The notes below the pieces were generated by a model, which was not told the DNA's origin, made no database searches, and saw nothing but the letters and a program-made list of their open reading frames with translations. Below, piece after piece: positions 38,180 to 57,901 of a stretch of 64,000 nucleotides of DNA. Each line of letters opens with the position of its first letter. Within the stretch, counting starts at the first letter, position 1. Both the position numbers and the translations under genes were made by a program. The stretch lies in contig MCFG01000238.1 in assembly GCA_002104895.1 (NCBI GenBank), forward strand, positions 45,313-109,312. Reading direction: 5' to 3'. The DNA is from Anaeromyces robustus. Taxonomy: Eukaryota > Neocallimastigomycota > Neocallimastigomycetes > Neocallimastigales > Neocallimastigaceae.

Positions 38180-39240
38180 CCCATATTATTGGTATTTTAA
38201 ACTATTACTCTCTCCTTTTTTGGTTCTAATAAGAATAAAACCAAAAAAGCCCAATCTATATTCAATGGTGGGTTATTTTGAGTCTTGGACACAAATCTAT
38301 TAACTCTAACGCTTGCACTAATACCATATCTTGTGAAATAATATATATATTGGTAAATATTATTCGAATAATAATGAAAATGTTAATTTATCCTATAAGT
38401 AATTTTATATATATAATATTTTATGATTCGTGTATAGTAATATATAAACTCATCTTTATTAAGATGATGCACAAATTGTGTGCTTTAAAAAAAAAAAAAA
38501 AATTGTGAACTATTTGTGCTATTATTCAAATTCGTTGTTTCGATAAATGGGGGAAACCTTCTTGTATTAATTAAAGAACTAATTATAAATATTCCTATTA
38601 TGCCTTATATTATTATTCATGGACTAAAGAATTTTATACCTTAAAAGAAGTAATTTAATTTCCTTTTTTGAAAGAACTTTTTTAATTTCAAGTTTTTACT
38701 TAAAGGTAAATCAACTTTTGAAAACTTTCCTACGTTGGTGCCTTTGCTATGGTGAAAAAACGAAAAGTTTTCCTCAATGAATTTTCAATTGTAAGGTCTT
38801 TCAAAATGATAGGAATATAGTACTTAACCACTTTGATGACTTATTCTTGAAGTTTCCTTTAACTATTGAAGATAAATCACTAGAAATATCTATGGACTCG
38901 GACGAAGATTGTGAAGATAATATATATATTACTTGATGTTTAATGCTTTCCTTGATGGGTGTTATACATTTGAAAAACTAAAAATTGATGTGGAATGGAG
39001 ATAGTGGCGTGAACAACTTATCAAAAGTTCATTAGAGTTTCCTCTTCCGGATATTGTAAGTCTATCGCAATTTCTTACTGTTATTATGCTAAATGTAAAT
39101 ATATTTTTTAAGATTCTTTTCATTTGGTATAATAACAATAAGAACACTCCGAGCAGCTTCAAGGGCGTCGACGTCGAATATATAAAGCATTCGACACAGA
39201 TTCGAATGATATTTCATTCGTTGAATGGGAGAGGTTAAAA
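38180..39240 (+). pseudogene. Decayed coding segment
   Basis: Readable patches alternate with stops and frame changes. Around 38215-38340 the frame gives SNKNKTKKAQSIFNGGLF, then a TGA, then VLDTNLLTLTLALIPYL. Around 38797-38934 it gives NHFDDLFLKFPLTIEDKS and then DSDEDCEDN. Around 38947-39100, in another frame, it gives FLDGCYTFEKLKIDVEWR, then a TAG, then LEFPLPDIVSL. Around 39160-39235 it gives RRRRIYKAFDTDSND. The composition indicates former protein-coding DNA, most likely mobile-element derived. No family is recognised. The dispersed repeat at 38421-38502 lies inside it. Confidence 0.4.
38421..38502 (+). repeat. Dispersed A-tailed repeat, copy 2
   Basis: Begins TTATGATTCGTGTATAGTAA and continues to GATGATGCACAAATTGTG, TGCTTT and a run of A. 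The end contains GCACA-AATTG-TGTGC, a 5-bp stem just before the A tail. Homologous to 47558-47626 over the whole length and to 24511-24546 over the last 36 bases. Confidence 0.75.
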
Positions 39241-40121
39241 GTTTAACTTCTGTCCTTTTTGTTTATTTAATATTTTTAATCTGATTAATATCTGTAATAT
39301 ATTTTATTACTTTTATTTATTTTACATTTCATGTATTATATTTAATGTAATTTATATTTCACATGTATGTTAAAATTTAATAATTTTAAATAATGATTAA
39401 TCCTAGTCTAAAAAATAATTAATTTTAATTTTTTTCAACTATAAAATTTCTAGAGTTGATAAAATTGTAAATTGATAATAAATAATTTTAATCTTATAAT
39501 TTGTATAGGGTTCTTGTTGTCAATATTAACAATGAACAAGGAATTGATCATTAGTTAAAGTTTTTTTTTTTTTTTTTTTGTAAAGGGTTTATTTTAATTT
39601 TTTTTTCAGAGTTAGACTATTCTCTTTATATTTTTAAAAAAAAAATATTTTAAATCACAACACTAATTCAAATAATAATGGTTTCACTTAGTATTACTGA
39701 AGGTAATTTTGTTAGAAAATGATTGTAATTTTAATATAAAGTGATAATAATTTAATATAAAAGATATAAAAATGTTAATTAGTACTGAATATATTTATTT
39801 TTATTAGTGAAAGGGAATGAAGGTAACCTGACAGTTCTGCAATTCATATTATGATTAGTGTTCATTATTATATTGTAATCAATATAATTCAAAATTAACC
39901 TTTCCAAATTCAATGTTGATAATGATAATATTATTTAGGTAAATGATTTATTTAATCAATATTAATTCCAAGATTATAATTGTAGTTAATATTGATAGAT
40001 TAAGTTCTAATATGGATTTATTTTTTTATTATTGTTAAACTATAATATACCTTCTACTATTCATCATTAGCATTTATGTTTTTAACTGTTTTTATATATT
40101 TTTATTTTTTTATTTTATTTT

Positions 40122-40160
<39 letters not shown>

Positions 40161-41301
40161 AATATTTACAAATTTATTAAACTTTTTGTGTTACATTTTT
40201 TACAAAAGACCACACAATTATATATTATCTTAATCGAATTTTTAATATTATATTTTAATAAATAGTGTATTATATTTTTGTTTTAATAGGTAAAATTTTT
40301 TTCTAAATTTCTTTTTTTATTTTTAAGATATTCACTTATATAAAAAACGTTAATCTTAATTATTATATTATATCAATAACTAAAAATAAAAAAAATGAAT
40401 AAATAAAAAAAAACTAAAAATTATATAAGTAATCAAATAAATTCAAGTGTTATATTAATAGTGTTATTATTATTACTTGATTAAATAAATAAATATTTAT
40501 TTTTTAATGAAGAATATATAATAAAAAGCTTTAGTTAAATTTATACGGATGGAATCATTAATAAAACTTTCGATTATGAAATTTATTAATACAAAATAAT
40601 TGATATGTAACTGTTTTAATTTATAAAAATAATTCAAAATTATTATTTATATAATAGAATTAATAGATTTTTTATATTGTTAATAATGTTTTGTTCAATT
40701 TTGTTAATTATTTTAAATTATTTTAATATAATTAAATATTTAGATGATAAAAGAAGTTTAAAATGTGTAGAACAATAATGCTTCCTTTTATAATTTATTA
40801 AAATAATTTTTTTTATGTTTTTTCAATAATTTATCGATACGACTAAGTTAAAAATAATTTTAATTTAATAGTGTCAATAATATGAAACTCATTTAATAAT
40901 AAGATAGGTATGAGGATACTAAAATTTTTCTTCATTAAAAATGGATTTATCATTAAATTATTGAAATGGTAAATATATTATTAATAATACATAAAGATAT
41001 TAATACTAAAAATAATCAAAAAGAAATCATAAGTATTTTAAACAAAGAAGTTTGTTGTGATAATTAAATTCTTGAAAATATATTAATATTTTGTTATCAT
41101 TATTAAATTATAAACATATATCATTTTACATAATAATAATAATTTTAATATAATAATAATTATTATAATATAATAAAAAATAAATATATAATACATAAAT
41201 ATTTGAAGATTTCCACCAATAAAAATGTGATATACTATATTATACATTATAATATAAAATTTAAAAAAATTTTTATTTATAATAAACCGGATTTTTATTA
41301 T

Positions 41302-41336
<35 letters not shown>

Positions 41337-41447
41337 CACATCTCAAAATTAGATTAGTATACATTCCATTGTATTTTTTTTTTATAATTTATTATTTTAT
41401 TTAATTTTGTCTTCTTCTTTTTTTTTTATAACATTTTATAAATAACA

Positions 41448-44400
41448 ATGGATGATTATAATCAACAATATATGGATGGTAAAATAATCAAAAAAAAAAA
41501 TAAATAAAATAAAAATAATAAAATAAAATAAAATAATTAAATAAACAAATAAAATATATATATATATTTTGTGTATGATATATTAAAACTTTAATTTTAT
41601 TTTTCTTTTTTTTCCTTTAAATTAATTTTTGGTGGTGTAATTTTTATTGTGAATTAAAATATTTAAAGAGGATTATTATAATGAAGAAGAAGATCTTTTA
41701 GTCCAAGAAGATTTTTGGACTGTAATTACAGCTTTTTTTCAGGAAAAAGGTCTTGTAAGACAACAACTTGATTCATTTGATGAATTCATCCAAAATAGTA
41801 TGCAAGAAATTGTTGAAGAAAATGCACAATTAGTATTGCAAACAACAGCTCAACATACAGGACAAGGAAATGATGTCACAGTAAATTTCTAAAATTTGAA
41901 AGAAATAATTTTTGAATAAATAAATTTAAATGAATTTTTTATTGTATAAAAATTTGAAATGAAATTTATAAAAAAGTTATTAGATTAATAATAATATATA
42001 CTTATATACATATATTTTTATATATAAATTAATGATTTTATAAATATAATTATTAATACTGATAATCTTTTATTAAATATGAAATATCAAAGAAACAATA
42101 TATTATAAAATTTGGTCAAATTTACTTAAGTAAACCAACTTTTACTGAACCTGATGGTAATAATCATCCATTATTTCCACAAGAAACACGTTTAAGAAAT
42201 TTAACGTAAGGAAAAAATATATTCTAAAATAAATATTTTATATAAATATTTTTATTAATATTTTTTAATGCTTTATTTTATTTTTTTTTATCAATGTAAA
42301 TTATTAAATTAATAACAACAACAACAACAATAATAATAATAATAATAAAGATATGCTGCTCCTTTATATGTTGCTATGAAAAAAACAGTAAGAGTAGCAG
42401 ATCCTGAAGATCCTAAAAATCAAGGAAATTCATTTGCAGAAATGAATTGGGAAGATGAGGCAGAAGATCCAGTAGTTAAAGCATTTATTGGACAAGTACC
42501 TATTATGTTAAAATCAAGTTATTGTATATTAAGTGGTTTAAGAGATCAAGATTTACATGAAGTTGGTGAATGTCCATATGATCAAGTAAGAGATTTTTTT
42601 TATTATTAAATTTTGTTATATATAGTAATAAATGAAATGTCATCAATCAGTAATAATTAATAATGGATTTGGAAGAAGGATTTCAAAAATAAGGTTGGGA
42701 TTTTTAAAAATTTAAATATATTTTCTTTGACAATATATAATTTTATTTTATAGGGTGGTTATTTTGTAATTAATGGTTCAGAAAAAGTATTAATTGCACA
42801 AGAAAGAATGGCGTCAAATATTATATATGTATTTGCAAAATCACCTCCATCACCATATTCTTATACAGCAGAAATTCGAAGTGCTGTAGAAACTGGTTCA
42901 AGACATGCTAGTACATTATATATAAAGATGCTTGCTAAAGCATCATCAAGAGCCAATAGCGAAGTATTTTAGCTTTTTTTTATATCTTTTATATTTTTCA
43001 TTTTTAATAATAAAAATATTAAATATTAAATTAATATGTTTTTTTTTTTTTATAAGATTGTTGGTCAAAGTATAAAAGCAACTTTACCATATGTAAGACA
43101 AGATATTCCTGTTGTAATTGTATTCCGTGCTTTAGGTATTGTACCTGATAAAGATATTTTAGATCATATCTGTTATGATTTCAATGATACCCAAATGTTA
43201 GAAATGTTAAAACCATGTATAGAAGATGCTTTTGTTATTCAAGATAAAGAAATCGCACTTGATTATATCGGAAAAAGAGGTACTACAGTTGGTGTTACTA
43301 AAGAAAGACGTATAAGGTATATATTGGCTTATTCTTGCTTATTATTTATAATATATTATATAAAATAATTAATATTTTTAATAGTAATAATATTAGTATT
43401 TAATGAGGTAAATCAATTAAAATATATGTTATTAATGATTTATATTACACTAATTTTAACATTAAATTTACAATAAAGATACGCTGCTGAAATTCTACAA
43501 AAAGAATTATTACCTCATATCGGTACAAGAGCACACACTGAAACTAAAAAAGCATATTTCTTTGGTTATATGATTCATCGTTTATTACTTACAGCTTTAG
43601 AACGTAGAGAATGTGATGATAGAGATCACTTTGGTAAAAAGCGTTTAGATCTTGCAGGTCCATTACTTGGTTCATTATTCCGTATGTTATTTAGAAAATT
43701 AACAAAAGATGTTAGTAAAACTCTTCAAAAATGTATAGATAGAAATAAAGATTTTAATTTACATACTGCAGTTAGATCAAATACTATTAGTGATGGTTTG
43801 AAATATTCTTTAGCCACAGGTAACTGGGGTGCACAATCCAAATTTATGCAAAGTCGTGCTGGTGTAAGTCAAGTATTGAATCGTTATACATTTGCTTCAA
43901 CTTTAAGTCACTTAAGACGTTTAAATACCCCAATTGGTCGTGATGGTAAATTAGCTAAACCACGTCAATTGCATAATACCCACTGGGGTATGGTTTGTCC
44001 AGCTGAAACACCAGAAGGTCAAGCTTGTGGTCTTGTTAAGAATTTAGCTTTAATGTCATATGTATCTGTTGGTTCATCATCTGCTCCAATTATTGAATTT
44101 TTAGATGAATGGACAATGGAAAATATGGAAGAAGTTCATGTTAGTCATATTTTAGAGGCTACTAAAATTTTTGTTAATGGTGTATGGGTTGGTATTCACC
44201 GTGATCCAGATCATTTAGTTAAAACGTTAAGAGATTTAAGAAGAAGTCAAAATGTTAATGCTGAAATTAGTATTGTTAGAGATATTAGAGAAAAAGAATT
44301 AAGAATTTATACCGATGCTGGACGTATTTGTAGACCATTGTTTATCGTCGAAAATCAAAAACTTAAGTTAAAGAAATCCCATATAGCTAGAATTCAACAA

Positions 44401-44512
44401 AGGGTATGATAATATACATAATTTATATAGTAGTATAAATTAACATAAATTTTTATTATTTTTTTTTTTTTTTATTGACATATTTATATGAAAATTATTG
44501 AATGTTTGTGAA

Positions 44513-44556
<44 letters not shown>

Positions 44557-46310
44557 ATTTTTAATATATATGGTATTAAATGATATTTTATTAAATATAT
44601 ATTATTGCTATATTATATTAATATTATACTATATTATATTATATATTATATATTATTATTTTATTTTAGAATGAAACTGGCGAAGGCTGGGGATGGGATG
44701 ATTTAGTTGAAAATGGTATTATTGAATTTATTGATGCTGAAGAAGAAGAAACTATTTTAATTTGTATGTCACATGAAGATCTTGATACAAAGGAAAGTGA
44801 ATTAAGTTTACAAGATTACGGTACAAGTACACGTTTGAAATCAAGAAGTGTTTATTCTAGAAACTGGACTCACTGTGAAATTCATCCAAGTATGATTCTT
44901 GGTATTTGTGCTAGTATTATTCCATTCCCTGATCATAATCAATCTCCACGTAATACATATCAATCAGCTATGGGTAAACAAGCTATGGGTATTTATTTAA
45001 CAAACTTCCAATTAAGAATGGATACAATGGCAAATATTTTATATTATCCACAAAAGCCATTAGTTACCACTCGTGCTATGGAACATCTTCGTTTCCGTGA
45101 TTTACCTGCAGGACAAAATGCTATTGTAGCTATTGCATGTTATAGTGGTTATAATCAAGAAGATTCTATTATTATGAATCAGAGTTCAATTGATAGAGGT
45201 CTCTTTAGAAGTTTATTCTATCGTAGTTATATGGATCAAGAAAAGAAAGTTGGTATGTTTGATGTTGAAAACTTTGAAAAGCCAACTCGTGATTTCTGTT
45301 TACGTGTTAGACATGGTACTTATGAAAAATTAGAAGATGATGGTCTTATCGCTCCAGGTGTTCGTGTAAGTGGTGATGATATTATTATTGGTAAAACAGT
45401 TCCACTTAGTAAAGATTCTCAAGAATTAGGTCAACGTACTGAACATCACACTAAGCGTGATGCTTCAACACCTCTTAGAAGTACAGAAACTGGTATTGTT
45501 GATCGTGTATTAGTTACTAATAATCAAGATGGTATGAAATTCGTTAAAGTACGTGTTCGTAGTACGAGAGTCCCACAAATGGGTGATAAGTTTGCTAGTA
45601 GACACGGTCAAAAGGGTACTGTCGGTATGACATATCGTACTGAAGATATGCCATTTACTGTTGAAGGTATCACACCAGATATTATTATTAATCCACACGC
45701 TATCCCATCTCGTATGACTATTGGTCACTTGGTTGAATGTTTACTTGGTAAGGTTTCAACCCTTACTGGTGATGAAGGTGATGCTACACCATTTACTGAT
45801 GTTACAGTAGAAGCCATTTCTAAACTTTTAAGAGAAAATGGCTATCAATCTCGTGGTTTCGAAGTTATGTTTAATGGTCATACTGGTAAAAAACTTCAAG
45901 CTCAAATCTTCCTTGGTCCAACTTATTACCAACGTTTAAAGCATATGGTAGATGATAAGATTCACAGTCGTGCTCGTGGTCCAGTACAAATTCTTACTCG
46001 TCAACCAGTAGAAGGTAGATCTCGTGATGGTGGTCTTCGTTTCGGTGAAATGGAAAAGGATTGTATGATTAGTCATGGTGCTGCACAATTCTTAAAAGAA
46101 CGTCTTTTCGATACAAGTGATGCTTATCGTGTTCACGTATGTGATTTATGTGGTTTAATGTGTATTGCTAATTTAAAGAAGAATATATTTGAATGTCGTG
46201 GTTGTAAGAATAAAACAAGAATTAGTCAAGTTTATTTACCATATGCTTGTAAGTTATTATTCCAAGAACTTATGTCTATGAATATTGCTCCAAGAATGAT
46301 GGTTGGTTAA
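41448..46310 (+). CDS. RPB2: RNA polymerase II second-largest subunit
   Basis: Eight exons (41448-41478, 41669-41880, 42093-42205, 42351-42585, 42754-42963, 43057-43316, 43479-44403, 44670-46310) join in phase to 1,208 residues, against about 1,224 in yeast. Rpb2 forms one half of the Pol II cleft and contributes to the active site. Hallmarks in order are [84 protein letters not shown] (the hybrid-binding region), [36 protein letters not shown] and a C-terminal zinc clamp (CDLCGLMC, then CRGCKN). Short introns cluster in the 5' third, while the last two exons carry more than 70% of the coding sequence. The isoform is Pol II rather than I or III, judged from these blocks and the IAPRMM end. 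Confidence 0.97.
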
Positions 46311-46479
46311 ATTTAAAATCAATGTCATTGTTAATGTTTATGTTCATGAATTTTATAAATTTATAATTTATAATTTATTTTTATATTATTATTACTTCAT
46401 TTATCTTTTTCTTTTTATTATATTGTTTTTCTTCCTATTTAGAAATTTATTATAAAAAAATATTAATAATATAAACATC

Positions 46480-46485
46480 CAAACT

Positions 46486-46518
<33 letters not shown>

Positions 46519-46542
46519 GTTAATAGTTAATAGTAATAGTGA

Positions 46543-46580
<38 letters not shown>

Positions 46581-47095
46581 AAAAGAAAAGTTATTATTAT
46601 TTAAGAAATTTTTAAAAGATTAATTTTTTTATATTTTTTTTTATTCTGCTTGTAATTTACATTTAACAAATATAAACATATACAGGAAAAAAAAAATTTA
46701 GTATTCTATAATTGAATTATAGTTAATTTTTATGTATTTTTATTTTTTACATTATTTAAAAAAAAAATTGTTCTTTTTATTTTTTATTTTTTTTTTTTTT
46801 ATAAAATATTTTTTAATTACATTTTTTTTTTTTATCAATATACTATTATTATTATTATTTCAATATTTATGTATTTTTTTTTTTCTTTTTTTTTTTTTTT
46901 TTAAGCAGTATATAAAAAGTTATAATAATTATTAATTACATATATATAATTTAAAAAAAATTTAAAAAAAAAATAAAAAAAAAATAAAAAAAAAAAAAAA
47001 AACTAAAAAGCATTAAATTAAATAAAATATATATATATATATATATATATCTTTTATTTTTTAGGTATTAAATATTTATTGATATAATTTTGTTG

Positions 47096-47131
<36 letters not shown>

Positions 47132-47520
47132 TAATTATCAAGTAATAACAATAATAGTCATAAATTTAATATTAACAGTAATGACTAATTTATTTATAAT
47201 AATTAATAATAATAATAACAGTTAATTGTAGTAATGACTTAGAAAAAAAAAATTGTTATCATTATTTAAGAAGTTTTAAAAGAAAAAAAAAAAAAAAAAA
47301 AATTAGTATTCTATCATTGAATTATAATTAATTTATATATATTTTTATGTTACATTATTTTCTTTTTTATTACTTTTTTTTATATAATATTTTTTTTTTA
47401 ATTTACATTTTTTATACTATATTATTATTTCAATATTTTTATTTTTTTTATTTTTTTTTTTTTATATTTTAAAACTGTATATAAAAGTTATAAAAATTAC
47501 AATATACATATATAAGTAAA
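46480..47520. repeat. Diverged tandem duplication of RPB2 downstream DNA, unit about 430-600 bases
   Basis: Two successive blocks share the same order of landmarks: an AAT array (46488-46518 and 47099-47129), AGTAATAGTGATGA/AGTAATGACTTAG, an A tract, TTATTATTTAAGAA then TTTTAAAAGA, TTAGTATTCTAT then TTGAATTATA, poly-T stretches, TATTATTATTTCAATATTT, and a final CTGTATATAAAAGTTATA-like word (46913 and 47475). Confidence 0.65.
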
Positions 47521-47557
47521 AAAAAAAAATTAAAAGGCTCTTAATTATAAAATTTTT

Positions 47558-47626
47558 TTATGATTCATATATACTAATATTTAAACTAAATAAAGATGAT
47601 GTATAAATTGTGTGCTTTAAAAAAAA
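47558..47626 (+). repeat. Dispersed A-tailed repeat, copy 3
   Basis: Begins TTATGATTCATATATACTAA and ends GATGATGTATAAATTGTG, TGCTTT, A run. Same orientation and same layout as copy 2 at 38421-38502. Confidence 0.75.
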
Positions 47627-48165
47627 GAATTGGTATTAAAAATTTATTGATAGTTTTGATATTATAACGTTTTATTATATATAAATATAAATATATACAC
47701 TATTTTAAGAGTTCTTATTCATTCATAATAATATCTATTCATAATAATTAAATATTATTTTAAATTATTTATATTTAATAAATCTTTAATAACTAAATAA
47801 TTAATAAAAACGTATAAAATAATAAGTTTAAAGAAAAGAAAAAAAGTTACACAGAAATATAAATCAAATATAAATAATAAAATATTAACTATTTTGGTTT
47901 ATTAAATAAATAGAAAATATGATTTATTTTTATAATAATTATAAAATTTTAAATACATATAAATAAAGATAGATTATTTAAACTATCAAAATCCCCCAAC
48001 TTTTTATTTTATTTTTTTTTTAATATATATTTTATTAGTATTTTATATTTATTATTTTGTATTTATATATATATATATATAATAAATAAATAAATAAATA
48101 AATAAGTAAATAAATAAATAAAATAAATATGAAATATGAAATATATATGGGAGAATTTAGATAGG

Positions 48166-48200
<35 letters not shown>

Positions 48201-48605
48201 AAACCTAATATTTTTACTATTATTAAACTATCTAAATCAAGGATTTGTTTTATTAAAATTTCAGAAAAACATTAATTTCTTTATATATATATATTATATA
48301 CATATATTTTAATTAATTTCATTTTTAAGTATAGTTATAATTACTTTTTATATTTATATATATTCTTTATCTTGTATATTACAATCAAAACATTTTTTCA
48401 ATATATATATAATTTCAATACAAAGGAAATATAACAATAATAATAAAATATATATATAAATAAAAACATAAAAAAAAAAAAAAGAAGAAGAAATCAATTT
48501 TTATCATATTCATATTAATCACATTTATATTTCTTTCATTAAAAAAAAATAATTAATAATTTTTAATATTTAAAAAAATTTTATTTATTAAGAAAAAGTA
48601 ATATA

Positions 48606-55399
<6,794 letters not shown>

Positions 55400-56010
55400 G
55401 TTAGTTTTCTTTTTTTAAAAGTTTTAAATAATACTTTTTTTATTTTTTTAATAATTATATATATTAATAATAATAACATAATATATAAAAACATATACAT
55501 AATATATAAAAACACACAAGTTAATATATATTGTATAGAATAGAATAATAAATAATTAAATAATAATATAATTATTATTAATTATAATTTTAATTTTAAT
55601 TTATAGATGAAAGTAATAAATTAATATTATATAGAATAATATTATTAATATTATAATATTATAATATTATAATAATATATGATATAAAATAATTAAGAGA
55701 TAAATAACATTTTTTTTAAAATTTTTTATTAAAAAAACTTTTCTGTCCACAATATAAATTAAAAATATAAAATTTAATTTTAAAAAAAAAAAACTATTTC
55801 GTTTATAAAATAAAATAATTCACAAAAAAAAAAAACTTTTTTTATTTAAACAGAATAATCACAAAAAAAATCTTTTTTATTTTAATAAAATAATTCAGAA
55901 AATATAAAATTTTTTGTTTATTCAATAATAAAAAATATATTAACTAAAAAGTTTTAATGTGATATTTTTAAATAATAAAAAATATAACATTAAAACTGAA
56001 ATAATTTTTC

Positions 56011-56073
<63 letters not shown>

Positions 56074-57127
56074 TTATATTCTTATTATAAAAAAATTCTT
56101 TAATAATAAAAAAAAAAAACTTTGATAGTACTATATCTATTTTTATAAAAATATATAGAAAATTTGTAAAATCTGCTTATAAAAATTTATATATATATAT
56201 TTATTTATAATTATTTTAGTTTATAGATATAAATAGAATATAAAAAAAAATATTTAATATAATATATTTTCGTTCATTTTATTATATTAAATATTAAATA
56301 TATATATTATAAAAAAATAAAAAAAAGAATAAAAAAAAAATTAAATTTATTTTAGTACCATCTCCCATAATCAATGCTCTAATTTTAATTTAATACCTTT
56401 ATAAACATTTTAAAGTTTAAAAATTTAATTGATTAAATAATAATGATATTAAAATAAATAAAATTATTCATATCTTTAAAGGTAAAAAATGAGTAATAAT
56501 ATTTTTATAATTTATATTATAATTAATTATTATTAAGATAGTACTCATTTTTTAACTTTAAAAAAATTTAAAATGTTTATTTGAATTATGAATTATTCAA
56601 TTTTTATAATAATAATATTAAACTTAACATTTATAATTTATTATTTATTATTTATATATTTTTTTTCTCATTTTATATTTATTTTTATTTTTTTTTTATA
56701 AAAATATTAATATTAACAATATTTTATTATTTTAAATTTATTTATAGTCATAAAAAATAAACAAAAACTATTAATATAAAATAATAGTTATTGTTTTTGT
56801 TAGACTATTTGTATTATATTTTTAAATAATAAAATATATTTTATTTTAAAAAAAAAAATAATTTTAGTATATGAGAATAATAAAAATTATTTAATATAAT
56901 GATAATAACTGTATTTATTATTTAATAAAAGTATTAAAAAAAAATTACATATATATTATAGAATTATATAATAAGAAAGATTACTTGAAAAAAATAAATA
57001 ATATTTAATTATTTATATTATTTTTTTTATTCCTTTTTCTTTTCTTTTCTTTTTCTTTTTTTCTTAATAAATAAATAAATAAATTGTTAAATTTTTTTTT
57101 TTAATTATAAAATACATAAATTATAAA
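55400..57127. other. Intergenic region
   Basis: A/T-rich DNA with a TTTA array (56011-56075). An inverted pair lies near 56478-56562, where ATCTTTAAAGGTAAAAAATG and GTACTCATTTTTTAACTTT flank a central A/T spacer and could pair partly. No coding frame is visible. Confidence 0.55.
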
Positions 57128-57565
57128 ATGAAAATGAAAAATATACCATATTTTATCTTAATATTTATAATATGTTTTATTATTAATTGCTCAGCTTCAT
57201 TAAATAAAAAAGGAAAAAAAGATAAACCTAAAAAAATTGAAAAAATATTTTTTAAAAATAAGGAAAAAAATTATCATAAATTTTCATGTATTCGTAATAT
57301 GAAATTTTGGAACGGTATATCATGTGAAGATTTTACTGACAAAACATGTGAAAGTAAAAAGTATTATTGGGATAAAGCATTAAATAAATGCTTTTTCTCT
57401 GAAGAATCAGCTTGTATATTTAATAATAAATATTGGTCATCCTCTACAGGTTGTATCGATTTTACCAAAGATACATGTTTAGAAAAAAATATGTTTTGGG
57501 ACGCTAATAATAACAAATGTGATTTTCAACAAACTGAAATGAATTATGTCGATCTTAATCATTAA
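57128..57565 (+). CDS. Small secreted Cys/Trp-repeat protein
   Basis: A single exon of 145 residues. A signal peptide (PYFILIFIICFIINCSAS) is followed by a basic Lys-rich segment, then three or four short modules built on C-x5-[FY]W-x(4-6)-C. Examples are CIRNMKFWNGISC, CESKKYYWDKALNKC, CIFNNKYWSSSTGC and CLEKNMFWDANNNKC. Eight cysteines in regular spacing suggest four disulfides. I do not recognise a named family. Secretion and regular aromatic-plus-Cys modules fit an extracellular binding or effector-like role, but this is inference. There is no intron and no neighbour within 1.7 kb. Confidence 0.7.
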   Translation: MKMKNIPYFILIFIICFIINCSASLNKKGKKDKPKKIEKIFFKNKEKNYHKFSCIRNMKFWNGISCEDFTDKTCESKKYYWDKALNKCFFSEESACIFNNKYWSSSTGCIDFTKDTCLEKNMFWDANNNKCDFQQTEMNYVDLNH

Positions 57566-57620
57566 TAATTAATATTTTTAAAAAAATGAAAATATATTCA
57601 GAAATTGAAAAATAAATAAA

Positions 57621-57654
<34 letters not shown>

Positions 57655-57867
57655 ATCTTACTTTTTTTTTTTTTTCATCATAATAATATGATCATATAAA
57701 TTTTAAATTTAAATATAATAAATAAATATTAAAATATAAATAGATAATAAATAAATTAAAGTAAAAAAAAAAAAAAGTAGATAACATGTAAAATATATAT
57801 ATATAATAAAATTCTTAAAAAAGTAAAATATTTTTATTTCTACTTTGATTTTTGATAATAAAAAAAA

Positions 57868-57901
<34 letters not shown>

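Larger units (their letters stand above)
35809..41447. other. 5.6 kb gene-poor region with relics
   Basis: Between RPL21 and RPB2, both on the plus strand. Mostly A/T-rich, with poly-T tracts at about 36957-36980, 40129-40160 and 41307-41336, and a small GATG repeat near 36323-36338. It holds an orphan exon-like frame (37146-37251), a dispersed-repeat copy (38421-38502) and a decayed coding segment (38530-39240). No intact gene is supported. Confidence 0.6.
46311..48605. other. Intergenic region, RPB2 3' flank to LRR gene
   Basis: About 2.3 kb without a coding frame. It contains a duplicated flank (46480-47520), a dispersed-repeat copy (47558-47626), TA repeats near 47025-47050 and 48068-48081, and a T-run/A-run inverted pair at about 48166-48203. 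Confidence 0.65.

Noticed and set aside
38278-38508. 76-codon frame starting near 38278
   Set aside because: The start is not a convincing ATG context, the middle is TA-rich, and the end is the A tail of a dispersed repeat.
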